DNA from: Allopusillimonas lactea
GTDB lineage: Bacteria > Pseudomonadota > Gammaproteobacteria > Burkholderiales > Burkholderiaceae_B
Reading direction: 5' to 3'
Assembly: GCF_021653995.1 (NCBI RefSeq)
Contig: NZ_JAJJOZ010000007.1
Location: 62,001 to 126,000 of the forward strand
DNA: 64,000 nt
Positions 28,447 through 37,210 of this stretch are shown one piece after another. The translations under genes were made by a program, and so were the position numbers. The first letter of the stretch is position 1. The number at the start of each line of letters is the position of its first letter. A model generated the notes under the pieces. That model did no database searches. It saw only the letters and a program-made list of their open reading frames with translations, and had not been told where the DNA came from.

Positions 28447-31400
28447 ATGCCCAAGCGTTCAGACATAAAAAGCATTCTCATCATCGGCGCCGGCCCCATC
28501 ATCATCGGGCAGGCGTGCGAGTTCGACTATTCCGGGGCGCAGGCCTGCAAGGCGCTCAAGGCTGATGGTTTCCGCACCATCCTGGTCAACAGCAATCCGG
28601 CCACCATCATGACCGACCCGGATACGGCCGATGTCACCTACATCGAGCCCATCACCTGGGAAGCAGTCGAAAAAATCATCGAGCGCGAAAAGCCCGACGC
28701 GCTGCTGCCCACCATGGGCGGCCAGACGGCGCTCAATTGCGCGCTCGATCTTGCCCGCCACGGCGTGCTCGAGCGCCACGGCGTTGAGCTCATCGGCGCC
28801 AATGCGCACGCCATCGAAAAGGCCGAAGACCGCCAGAAATTCAAGCAGGCCATGACCGACATCGGCCTCGAGTCGGCCAAGTCTGGCGTCGCCCACAATA
28901 TGGACGAAGCCTGGGCTGTTCAGCGCCGCATCGCCGAAGAAATCGGCTCGTCGGGCTTTCCGGTGGTTATCCGCCCCAGCTTTACGCTGGGCGGTACTGG
29001 CGGCGGCATAGCCTACAACAGCGAAGAGTTCGAAACCATCTGCCGCCGGGGCCTTGAAGCCTCGCCCACCAACGAACTGCTGATCGAAGAGTCGCTGCTG
29101 GGCTGGAAAGAATTCGAGATGGAAGTCGTGCGCGACAGCGCCGATAACTGCATCATTGTCTGCTCGATCGAAAACCTCGATCCCATGGGCGTGCACACCG
29201 GCGATTCCATCACTGTCGCGCCGGCGCAAACGCTCACAGACAAGGAATACCAGATCATGCGCAACGCCTCGATTGCGGTGCTGCGTGAAATCGGCGTGGA
29301 TACCGGCGGCTCGAACGTGCAGTTCGCCGTCAATCCCAAGAACGGCCGCATGATCGTCATCGAAATGAATCCGCGCGTGTCGCGTTCTTCCGCGCTTGCC
29401 TCCAAGGCTACGGGCTTCCCCATCGCCAAGGTTGCCGCGCGCCTGGCCGTGGGCTACACGCTCGACGAACTGCGCAACGAAATCACCGGCGGCGCCACGC
29501 CCGCCTCGTTCGAGCCCACCATCGACTACGTGGTCACCAAGGTGCCCCGTTTCGCCTTCGAAAAATTCCCCCAGGCCGACTCACGCCTTACCACGCAGAT
29601 GAAATCCGTGGGCGAGGTCATGGCCATCGGTCGCACTTTCCAGGAATCCTTCCAGAAAGCCCTGCGCGGCCTCGAAGTGGGTGTTGACGGCCTCAACCAA
29701 AAAACGACCGACCGCGAAAAGCTGCAGATCGAGCTGGGCGAGCCCGGCCCCGAGCGCATCTGGTACGTGGGCGACGCGTTCGCCCAAGGCTTCAGCCTCG
29801 ACGAAGTGCACGCGCTCACCAGCATCGACCCATGGTTTCTCGCGCAAATCAAAGAAATCGTCGACATCGAGCTTGCGCTCGAGCAGCGTACACTGGGCGA
29901 GCTCGACGCCGACACCCTGCGCCAGCTCAAGCGTCGTGGTTTCTCCGATCGCCGCCTGGCCTTCCTGCTCGACACGACCGAAGCCGAGGTGCGCAAGCTG
30001 CGCCACCAATACGGCGTGCGGCCCGTCTATAAGCGTGTCGACACCTGCGCCGCCGAGTTCCCCACCCGCACCGCCTATATGTACTCCACCTACGAGGACG
30101 AGTGCGAGGCAGCGCCCACGGATCGCAAGAAGATCGTGGTGCTGGGCGGCGGGCCCAACCGTATCGGCCAGGGCATCGAGTTCGATTACTGCTGCGTGCA
30201 CGCTGCGCTGGCGATGCGCGAAGATGGCTATGAAACCATCATGGTCAACTGCAACCCCGAAACCGTGTCCACCGACTACGACACGTCCGACCGCCTGTAC
30301 TTCGAGCCACTCACGCTCGAAGACGTACTCGAGATCGTGCACAAGGAAAACCCGCTTGGCATGATCGTGCAGTACGGTGGCCAGACGCCGCTCAAGCTGG
30401 CGCGCGCGCTCGAGGCCAACGGTGTGCCCATCATCGGCACCAGCCCCGATTCCATCGACGTTGCCGAAGACCGCGAGCGTTTCCAGAAGCTGCTTAACAA
30501 GCTGGGCCTTCGCCAGCCGCCCAACCGCACCGCGCGCACCGAAGGCGAAGCCCTCTCGCTGGCGGCCGAAATTGGCTACCCGTTGGTGGTGCGCCCCAGC
30601 TACGTGCTGGGCGGGCGCGCCATGGAAATCGTGCACGAGCCGGCCGACCTCGAACGCTACATGCGCGAAGCCGTCAAGGTCAGCAATGATTCCCCCGTGC
30701 TGCTGGATCACTTCCTGAACAATGCCACCGAAGTCGACGTCGATTGCATCAGCGATGGCGAAACCGTCTTCATTGGCGGCGTCATGGAGCACATCGAACA
30801 GGCGGGCGTGCACTCGGGCGATTCGGCCTGCAGCCTGCCGCCGTACTCACTGCCTGCCGACATCGTTGCCGAGATCAAGCGGCAAACCGCCTTGATGGCT
30901 CGGGCGCTCAATGTCAAAGGCCTGATGAACGTACAGTTCGCGGTCCAGGACGGCGACGTCTATGTGCTCGAGGTCAATCCGCGCGCATCGCGCACGGTGC
31001 CTTTCGTTTCCAAGGCCACCGGCCTGCAGTTGGCCAAGATTGCCGCGCGCGCCATGGCGGGCAGAAGGCTGGCCGAGCAGGGCGTCCTTAAAGAAGTGGT
31101 GCCCGCGTATTACAGCGTCAAAGAAGCCGTCTTCCCTTTCGTCAAGTTCCCGGGCGTCGACACCATTCTCGGCCCTGAAATGAAATCCACGGGCGAAGTC
31201 ATGGGCGTGGGCGAAAGCTTCGGTGAAGCCTTCGTCAAATCGCAGATGGGTGCAGGCGCGGCACTGCCAGAAAACGGCACTGCCTTCATCAGCGTGCGTG
31301 CGCAAGACAAGCCGCGTGCTGTCGAGGTGGCCCGCGGCCTGAGCGAGTTGGGCTTCAGTATCGTTGCCACGCGCGGCACAGCCGCCGCGATCGAGGCGGC

Positions 31401-31686
31401 AGGCCTGAAGGTTCAGGTGGTCAACAAGGTCACTGAAGGTCGCCCGAACATCGTCGATATGCTCAAAAACGGTGAAATTTCGATGGTGATCAACACTGTC
31501 GAAGAGCGCCGCAACGCCATTGCCGATTCACGCGCCATCCGCACCAATGCATTGTCCGAGCGGGTTGCATTCTTCACCACCATCGCCGCCGCGTTGGCGG
31601 CGGTCGAAGGCCTGCAATACATCCGCAAGGGCAACGGCCTGCGGGTCTATTCTCTGCAGGATCTGCATCACTCCTTGCCCGCATAG
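28447..31686 (+). CDS. carB: carbamoyl phosphate synthase, large subunit
   Basis: CarB makes carbamoyl phosphate from ammonia, bicarbonate and two ATP. The 1079-residue protein shows the duplicated ATP-grasp architecture. The first synthetase half starts KSILIIGAGPIIIGQACEFDYSG; the second starts KKIVVLGGGPNRIGQGIEFDYCC near residue 560. Each has its own metal-binding ATP-grasp core (VIEMNPRVSRSSALASKATG; VLEVNPRASRTVPFVSKATG). The C-terminal MGS-like allosteric domain (GFSIVATRGTAAAIEAAGL, then NKVTEGRPNIVDML) is complete. It follows carA by 9 bp. greA, which often follows carB in this group, is instead ~8.7 kb away. Confidence 0.98.
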   Translation: MPKRSDIKSILIIGAGPIIIGQACEFDYSGAQACKALKADGFRTILVNSNPATIMTDPDTADVTYIEPITWEAVEKIIEREKPDALLPTMGGQTALNCALDLARHGVLERHGVELIGANAHAIEKAEDRQKFKQAMTDIGLESAKSGVAHNMDEAWAVQRRIAEEIGSSGFPVVIRPSFTLGGTGGGIAYNSEEFETICRRGLEASPTNELLIEESLLGWKEFEMEVVRDSADNCIIVCSIENLDPMGVHTGDSITVAPAQTLTDKEYQIMRNASIAVLREIGVDTGGSNVQFAVNPKNGRMIVIEMNPRVSRSSALASKATGFPIAKVAARLAVGYTLDELRNEITGGATPASFEPTIDYVVTKVPRFAFEKFPQADSRLTTQMKSVGEVMAIGRTFQESFQKALRGLEVGVDGLNQKTTDREKLQIELGEPGPERIWYVGDAFAQGFSLDEVHALTSIDPWFLAQIKEIVDIELALEQRTLGELDADTLRQLKRRGFSDRRLAFLLDTTEAEVRKLRHQYGVRPVYKRVDTCAAEFPTRTAYMYSTYEDECEAAPTDRKKIVVLGGGPNRIGQGIEFDYCCVHAALAMREDGYETIMVNCNPETVSTDYDTSDRLYFEPLTLEDVLEIVHKENPLGMIVQYGGQTPLKLARALEANGVPIIGTSPDSIDVAEDRERFQKLLNKLGLRQPPNRTARTEGEALSLAAEIGYPLVVRPSYVLGGRAMEIVHEPADLERYMREAVKVSNDSPVLLDHFLNNATEVDVDCISDGETVFIGGVMEHIEQAGVHSGDSACSLPPYSLPADIVAEIKRQTALMARALNVKGLMNVQFAVQDGDVYVLEVNPRASRTVPFVSKATGLQLAKIAARAMAGRRLAEQGVLKEVVPAYYSVKEAVFPFVKFPGVDTILGPEMKSTGEVMGVGESFGEAFVKSQMGAGAALPENGTAFISVRAQDKPRAVEVARGLSELGFSIVATRGTAAAIEAAGLKVQVVNKVTEGRPNIVDMLKNGEISMVINTVEERRNAIADSRAIRTNALSERVAFFTTIAAALAAVEGLQYIRKGNGLRVYSLQDLHHSLPA

Positions 31687-31699
31687 GCACGGCGCACGC

Positions 31700-32587
31700 A
31701 TGCGGCGTGTTTTCATCACCGGGGCGAGCAGCGGCATAGGCGCCGCGCTCGCCCTTTTCTATGCCAGGCAGGGCGCCCAAGTGGCACTGGTGGGGCGCAG
31801 GGCCGAGGCGCTGCAGGGTGTGCTGGCACGGATGCGTGCCGTTGAGCCGCCATTATCGTCAGATCATGCCCGCACACCTGTGCCCGCGCCCCCACCGATA
31901 TCTTCACCTGTTCCGGGCACCGCGGCGAAGTCCGCGCGAAGCGCTGGGGGCGCGCCAGCAATGCCGGGCTTTCACCGCATCTACGTGGCCGATGTGCGTG
32001 ATCGTGCGGCCTTGCATGCTGCGGCGGCTGATTTCCTTTCGCAGGGGCCCGTCGATATTGTCATTGCCAGCGCCGGCATCAGCGCCGGCACGCTTACCGA
32101 AGCCCTGGAAGATTTTGATGTTTTCGATGCGATCCTGCGCACCAACGTACAGGGCACCGTGGCTACGTTCGAACCTTTTATCGCGTCCATGAAGCAGCGT
32201 GGCCAAGGCACACTGGTCGGCATCGCCAGTGTTGCCGGCGTGCGCGGCCTGCCTGGGGCCGGGGCATACAGCGCGTCCAAGGCCGCTGTGCGCACCTATT
32301 GCGAAAGCCTGCGTGTAGAGTTGCGCGGCACCGGCGTCAACGTCGTTACCATCGCGCCCGGCTTTATCCGCACCCCCATGACGGCGAACAACCCCTACCG
32401 CATGCCCTTCCTCATGCTTGTCGAGCGCTTCGCGGTCGGCGCCGCTCGGGCCATTGAACGCGGTGCGTCATACACGGTCATCCCATGGCAGATGGGCGTC
32501 GTCGCCAAGCTGCTGCGCCTCGTTCCCAACCGCCTGTACGACGCCGTCGCGGCCGGGCGCAAACGCAAGCCGCGTCAAACGCCATAA
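31700..32587 (+). CDS. short-chain dehydrogenase/reductase with a Pro/Ser/Ala-rich insertion
   Basis: A classical SDR of 295 residues, NAD(P)-dependent, substrate unknown. The cofactor motif TGASSGIG is at residues ~8-15. ASAGISAG takes the place of NNAG, the catalytic Ser is in GIASVAGVRG, and YSASK supplies Tyr and Lys. PGFIRTPMT follows. Between the second helix and the VADVRD strand lies an unusual ~40-residue insertion (about residues 50-90) rich in Pro, Ser and Ala. The start ATG at 31700 is 13 bp after carB, so it may be read through from carAB. A distal helical C-terminus with many Arg/Lys follows the core. Confidence 0.88.
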   Translation: MRRVFITGASSGIGAALALFYARQGAQVALVGRRAEALQGVLARMRAVEPPLSSDHARTPVPAPPPISSPVPGTAAKSARSAGGAPAMPGFHRIYVADVRDRAALHAAAADFLSQGPVDIVIASAGISAGTLTEALEDFDVFDAILRTNVQGTVATFEPFIASMKQRGQGTLVGIASVAGVRGLPGAGAYSASKAAVRTYCESLRVELRGTGVNVVTIAPGFIRTPMTANNPYRMPFLMLVERFAVGAARAIERGASYTVIPWQMGVVAKLLRLVPNRLYDAVAAGRKRKPRQTP

Positions 32588-32660
32588 GGCGATTGACGGC
32601 GGTATCGATATGTCGGGCGGTAAGCGCGCATGGCGAGCGGTGGTCTTGTCGTACCGCCCG

Positions 32661-33302
32661 TCAGATTACGTCGTCCAGCGCTGCTTCGTTCAAATGGGCC
32701 ACGCGGCCCCAGTCGAGCAGGGCCCAGGTGCTGTCGGCGTTGATGCTGAACTGATTGATGCTGGCATTCAAAATGGGCGCGGGGCGGCGGGCTTCCAGGC
32801 TGGCGCCGCTGGCGTGGCGCCAGACAATGTCGATCACGCCGCCGTGGGCGAAAACCAGCACGTTGCGCCCAGAGTGCGCATGGGCAAGGGTTTCGAAGGC
32901 CTGCACGATGCGGTCGTTGAACTGCAGGAGCGATTCACCCTGCTCGATCTGCCATTGCGGCGCGTGAAAATTCACGGCGGGCCCGTCCAGGGTTTCTAGG
33001 CTTGCCCAGTTTTTGCCCTCGTAGATGCCGTAGTTGCGTTCACGCAGCGGTATACAGGCTTCGATGCTCAGCGCCAGGTGGGCGCTGGCGATGCGTGCGG
33101 TATCGTGTGCCCGGCTCAGGTCGCTGCTGACGATCACGTCGATGGTATGCGTGAAGTGCGGCGGGCGCAGCACCTGGCCCAGTTGGCGTGCCTGGCGCAG
33201 GCCTGTTTCATTGAGTGGGATGTCGCGCCAGCCCTGGAGTCGGCGCTCGGCATTCCATTGGGTTTCGCCATGGCGTATAAGCCAGAATGTGGTCGTGCTC
33301 AT
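32661..33302 (-). CDS. histidine phosphatase family protein (phosphoglycerate mutase-like)
   Basis: The 213-residue protein has the RHG motif (WLIRHGETQWNAERRLQGWRD) holding the phospho-accepting histidine, the second catalytic region with Arg in SSDLSRAHDTARIA, LRERNYGIYEGKNW with the acid residue, and the late VFAHGGVIDIV histidine. This is the cofactor-independent-of-mutase, broad phosphatase branch (GpmB/PhoE/CobC-like), which removes phosphate from small molecules. It overlaps the LysR gene by 4 bp (ATGA) and is therefore last in a run of five minus-strand genes that includes a PgtC/Fbp-like ABC importer. Substrate not predictable. Confidence 0.88.
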   Translation of the reverse strand: MSTTTFWLIRHGETQWNAERRLQGWRDIPLNETGLRQARQLGQVLRPPHFTHTIDVIVSSDLSRAHDTARIASAHLALSIEACIPLRERNYGIYEGKNWASLETLDGPAVNFHAPQWQIEQGESLLQFNDRIVQAFETLAHAHSGRNVLVFAHGGVIDIVWRHASGASLEARRPAPILNASINQFSINADSTWALLDWGRVAHLNEAALDDVI

Positions 33303-34207
33303 GTCACGATGTCTTCCATCAGGTTGTCGATGTTCCAGATATCCTTGACCATCGAAATCAGCGCTACCAGTACCGGGTGCGCGGCGTTTTCGCTGGACAT
33401 CACAAAGCCGAGTGTGGCGTCGATGCGGGCACGGTTCCAGATCGTGAAGTCGTCACGCCGAGCCCCGGCGAGCGCGGTTTCTTCGCGCAGCAGCGCGCAG
33501 CCTGCGCCCGCGCGTACCAGTGCGTCGATATTCGCTTGGTCTTCGCTGTTCATGACGACCCGTGGGGCCAGCCCATGCCGTTCGAACAGCTCGCGCAGCA
33601 GCAGATGCGTATGGCTGCCGTGCGGGCCATCGAGCCAAGGCAATGCGGCCAGCTCGGCCCAGCCGCCTTGCAGTGATTGTTCAGCCAGTGCGTTGGGAAC
33701 CACCGCGCGGTAAGTGACGCTGCGCAGGGGCATCCACTGCACGTCGCGGGGCGGATAGGCTGCGATGCTCAACGCAGCCGACAGCCGCCCGGTGCTGACG
33801 TATTCTACCAGTTGAGTGGTGGGCAGCACCCGGGTCTGCAGCTCGATCAGTGGCAGGCTTGCGGTGACGCGCTGTGCAAGCTCGCCCAGGCGCAGAAAAT
33901 CGACCTGTTCGCTCGGTACGCCTAGTTCGATGATGCCGTGCAGTTCGCCCTGCAGTTGCTGGGCTTTGGCGCGCAGTTGGCTGGCATGCGCCAGCAGCGT
34001 TTCAGCGGTGGGCAGCAGCGACTCACCAGCTTTGGCCAGCGCCATCTTGCCTGCGCCGCGCTCGAACAGGGCAACGCCCAAGCTTTGCTCAAGTGCTTTG
34101 ATTTGCGCGGTGACGGCCGGCTGCGTCAGGTTCAGCGCCTGCGCCGCGCGGGTCAGGTTGCCGGCACGCGCGACGGTCACAAAGGCCCTGATCTGATAAA
34201 TCTCCAT
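33299..34207 (-). CDS. LysR family transcriptional regulator
   Basis: The 302-residue regulator has a standard LysR winged helix-turn-helix (MEIYQIRAFVTVARAGNLTRAAQALNLTQPAVTAQIKALEQSLGVALFER), a linker helix and an effector-binding domain. The ATG at 34207 is the family start; the open frame runs 312 bp further but inside the ATPase gene. Unlike most LysR genes it is not divergent from its neighbours. It sits 37 bp after the ABC ATPase stop and overlaps the phosphatase gene by 4 bp, on the same strand. This suggests it is co-transcribed with a transporter and phosphatase that it may control. Confidence 0.92.
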   Translation of the reverse strand: MEIYQIRAFVTVARAGNLTRAAQALNLTQPAVTAQIKALEQSLGVALFERGAGKMALAKAGESLLPTAETLLAHASQLRAKAQQLQGELHGIIELGVPSEQVDFLRLGELAQRVTASLPLIELQTRVLPTTQLVEYVSTGRLSAALSIAAYPPRDVQWMPLRSVTYRAVVPNALAEQSLQGGWAELAALPWLDGPHGSHTHLLLRELFERHGLAPRVVMNSEDQANIDALVRAGAGCALLREETALAGARRDDFTIWNRARIDATLGFVMSSENAAHPVLVALISMVKDIWNIDNLMEDIVT

Positions 34208-34244
34208 GCTTGGATAATGACGTTCGATGCGCGGCCTGGCCGTC

Positions 34245-35333
34245 TCAGGCGGCCAGCAGGCGCACCTGGGTCGGCTCCAGGCCAATGGATACAGGCGCCC
34301 CGTGGCGGAACTGCTTGAGCCCGGCGTAGTGTGACTGGTCGGCCGTAAGGCGCTGCTCGCCAACGCGCACATCATAGCGTGTGAACTCGCCCAGAAACTC
34401 GCTGCGCTCAATGATGCCGGGCAGCCAGATGAAGCGGGCATCGCCGCGGCCGCCAGCGTTTTCGATCTGCACCGTGTGGGGGCGGAAGCTCGCGGCGATG
34501 CGCTCGCTGTCGGGCACATCGGTATGCACAGGCAGCGTGATTTCGCCGATACCGTCGATGTCTAGCATAAGCTGGGTGCTGCTGCGCTGGCGTATGCGGC
34601 CTTCCAGCATGTTCATCGTACCGACGAAATTGGCCACGAAGCGATTGCAGGGAAAATCGAACAGATTGGACGGGCTGCCCACCTGCTGCACCACGCCCAG
34701 GTCGAGCACGGCCATACGGTCGGCCGTGGTCATGGCTTCTTCCTGGTCATGGGTGACGAAGACCGTGGTGATGCCCAGCCTGCGCTGCAGCGCCAGTAGC
34801 TCCTGCCGCATCTGCACGCGTAGCTTCTTGTCCAGGTTGGACAGCGGCTCGTCCAGCAGCAGCACTTGGGGTTCAATGACGATGGTGCGGGCCAGTGCCA
34901 CCCGTTGCTGCTGGCCGCCAGACAGTTCGTTGGGGCGCCTTTTGGCGTATTGCGACAAGCTGACCAATTCCAGCGCGGCGCCTACGCGCGCCTGGATGTC
35001 GGCGCGTTTCAGTTTGCGCTCGACGAGGCCAAAGGCCACGTTGTCCCAGACCGTCATGTGCGGCCACAGGGCATAGCTCTGGAATACCATGCCGATATTG
35101 CGCTTGTGCGGTGGCACATGGCCGATGTCTTTGCCGTCGATCAGCAGTTGGCCCGCGCTGGGCTGGTTGAAGCCTGCGATCATGCGCAGCAGTGTGGACT
35201 TGCCCGACCCCGAGGGCCCAAGCAAGGCAAAGAATTCCCCCGGTTCGATCAGGAGATTGATGTCCTTCAGGACTTCGTTGCCGCCGTAGGCGAGCCGGAT
35301 ATTGCGGCATTCGACGCTTGCCTTGTTCATCAT
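34245..35333 (-). CDS. ABC transporter ATPase, Fe3+/2-aminoethylphosphonate/spermidine (FbpC/PotA) type
   Basis: The 362-residue ATPase has Walker A GPSGSGKSTLLRMIAG near residue 40 and the Q-loop NIGMVFQSYALWPHMTVWDNVAFGL. The signature LSGGQQQRVALARTIV, Walker B LLLDEPLSNLD and switch VFVTHDQEEAMTTADRMAVL follow. A C-terminal TOBE-type regulatory extension runs from about residue 235. The start at 35333 (MMNKAS) overlaps the permease stop as ATGA. It is the energy subunit of the binding protein and permease encoded upstream. Similar ATPases serve iron(III), aminoethylphosphonate or phosphoglycerate import. Confidence 0.93.
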   Translation of the reverse strand: MMNKASVECRNIRLAYGGNEVLKDINLLIEPGEFFALLGPSGSGKSTLLRMIAGFNQPSAGQLLIDGKDIGHVPPHKRNIGMVFQSYALWPHMTVWDNVAFGLVERKLKRADIQARVGAALELVSLSQYAKRRPNELSGGQQQRVALARTIVIEPQVLLLDEPLSNLDKKLRVQMRQELLALQRRLGITTVFVTHDQEEAMTTADRMAVLDLGVVQQVGSPSNLFDFPCNRFVANFVGTMNMLEGRIRQRSSTQLMLDIDGIGEITLPVHTDVPDSERIAASFRPHTVQIENAGGRGDARFIWLPGIIERSEFLGEFTRYDVRVGEQRLTADQSHYAGLKQFRHGAPVSIGLEPTQVRLLAA

Positions 35334-37069
35334 GATTCCTGGTTGATCCGCGCGGGGCGCTGCTGCGCTGAAGCGCGCTCGACAATGATATGCGAAATAT
35401 AGGTGCCGACCGCGACCGCGGCCACCGCCAGCACGCCTAGCGCGGCGCCCGGCCCGCGGCCCGATGCGCTCTGCATGTATAGATAGATCCCATAGCTCAT
35501 GGGTGCATCGCTGTCCCGGGTGACCAGCATGATCGTGGCCGACAGTTCGACGGCCGCCGTGATGAAACTGGTGACAAAACCCGCCAGCATCCCGCCCGCC
35601 ATGAGCGGGATGACGACGCGGCGTACCGTGCGCAGGCGATTGGCACCCACCGACGCCGCTGCCTCTTCGAGCGATACGTTGATCTGCTGGAGTGCGGCTA
35701 CGCAGGAGCGCAGTGCGTAGGGCAGGCGCCGCACAGAGTAGGCGATCATGATCAATACCCACGTAGAGGTGAGCCCGACATCGGTGCCGGGTATCTCGAT
35801 GTTGCGAAAGGTGCGCATGAATCCGATCGCGAGCACAATCCCGGGCACGGCCAGCGCGGCTGAGGCAATCCAGTCCAGCCAGTGGCGGGCGGGCAGGCGG
35901 GTACGCAGCATCAGGTAGGCGATGGCCGTGCCCAATACCACATCGATGCCCGCGGCCAGGCCGCAATAGAGCAGCGTGTTGCCGATCATGCTCTGCGACT
36001 CCTGGAATACAGACGCATAATGCGCAAGCGTGTAGCCGTCGGGAAGCGGCGCATAGCTCCATACCGTGGCCAGCGACAGCAGCAGCACACCGAGGTGCGG
36101 CGACAACACCAGCAGCAGCACAAAGACGATCCAGCCATAGGCGAGCAGGGCCTGGCCGCGCGACAGTACGCGCTTTTGCAGTGCATTGCCGCCTTTCTGC
36201 AGGGTGGAGTAGTCCCTGCCCTTGAGCGCGCGGGCGGACAACCACAGCGCCAGGATGGAAAAGCCAATCATGATCACGCTGATGACGTAGCCCAGTGGAT
36301 CATCCAGGCCGACCTGCGTGATGCGCAGATAGGCCTGCGGCGCGAGCATATTGGTGGTGCCCAGCACCAGCGGGGTGCCCAGATCGTCGAACACCTTCAC
36401 AAATACCAGTGACGCGCCTGCTACATAGCCCGGCAGGGCCAGCGGGAAGATGACGCGGCGGAACAAGCGCCAGCCGCGCGAACCGAGATTCAGCGCTGCT
36501 TCCTCCATGGCGCCATCAATGTTGCGCAGGGCCACGGTGAGGTTCATGAGAATAAACGGAAAGTAATGCAGCGTCTCGACAAAAATGATGCCGTTCAGCC
36601 CATCCATCAGGGGCAGTGTGATGCCGAACCATTCATCCAGCAGCAGGTTGATGCTGCCCGAACGGCCGAAAATCAGTTGCATGGCAACCGCGCCCACGAA
36701 CGGCGGCATGATCAGTGGCAGTACGCCCAGGGTCTGGATGATCAGCGCGCCGCGGAACTGGAAGCGGATCGTAAGGTATGCCAACGGGATGGCAATCAGC
36801 GAGGCGAAAAACGTGGCCGCCAGCGCGACATACAAGCTGTTGAAGAACGATTCCTTCAACAGTGTCTGGTGAAAGAACGCAATGAAATGACCGAGGGTGA
36901 AGCTGCCGTCGGCGTTCACAAATGCGGTATAGAAGACGTTGCCGACGGGTATCACGAGAAACAGCGCCAGGAACGCCAGCACGAGCAGTGCGGCAAGCAC
37001 GAAGCCGGATGGCTGTCGCAGCGTGTGGCGCCAGGTGTTCGGGCGTCGCAAGGTGAGAGATTGCATCAT
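35330..37069 (-). CDS. ABC transporter permease, fused two-domain FbpB type
   Basis: The 579-residue protein is two permease domains fused, with about twelve hydrophobic segments. Two coupling loops are visible: MEEAALNLGSRGWRLFRRVIFPLALPGYVAGA in the first half and LEEAAASVGANRLRTVRRVVIPLMAGGMLAGF in the second. This layout is typical of the iron(III)/2-aminoethylphosphonate/phosphoglycerate importer class. It lies 141 bp after the binding-protein gene, with a stem-loop in the gap, and overlaps the ATPase gene by 4 bp. Confidence 0.93.
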   Translation of the reverse strand: MMQSLTLRRPNTWRHTLRQPSGFVLAALLVLAFLALFLVIPVGNVFYTAFVNADGSFTLGHFIAFFHQTLLKESFFNSLYVALAATFFASLIAIPLAYLTIRFQFRGALIIQTLGVLPLIMPPFVGAVAMQLIFGRSGSINLLLDEWFGITLPLMDGLNGIIFVETLHYFPFILMNLTVALRNIDGAMEEAALNLGSRGWRLFRRVIFPLALPGYVAGASLVFVKVFDDLGTPLVLGTTNMLAPQAYLRITQVGLDDPLGYVISVIMIGFSILALWLSARALKGRDYSTLQKGGNALQKRVLSRGQALLAYGWIVFVLLLVLSPHLGVLLLSLATVWSYAPLPDGYTLAHYASVFQESQSMIGNTLLYCGLAAGIDVVLGTAIAYLMLRTRLPARHWLDWIASAALAVPGIVLAIGFMRTFRNIEIPGTDVGLTSTWVLIMIAYSVRRLPYALRSCVAALQQINVSLEEAAASVGANRLRTVRRVVIPLMAGGMLAGFVTSFITAAVELSATIMLVTRDSDAPMSYGIYLYMQSASGRGPGAALGVLAVAAVAVGTYISHIIVERASAQQRPARINQES

Positions 37070-37170
37070 GAGCCGACAGTGAAAGTTTCCTGGCCTGCGC
37101 CGGTGGCGCAGGTTCGATGGCGAGGCGGAAGTACCGGGCCGGCGGCGGCCCGGTGACGGCTGCTTGCGGG

Positions 37171-37194
37171 GCCTGCCGCCGCGCGGAGGCAGGC
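37171..37194 (-). other. stem-loop between binding-protein and permease genes
   Basis: A 7-bp inverted repeat GCCTGCC/GGCAGGC with a 10-nt loop lies in the 141-bp gap. With no T-run it probably protects or partly terminates the mRNA, leaving more binding protein than permease. Confidence 0.5.
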
Positions 37195-37210
37195 GCTGCA
37201 GGCCTGCACG

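Noticed and set aside
35334..36245. A 304-codon N-terminal extension of the FbpC-like ATPase
   Set aside because: It lies inside the permease gene in another frame; the ATPase fold begins at MMNKAS (35333), which overlaps the permease stop as ATGA.
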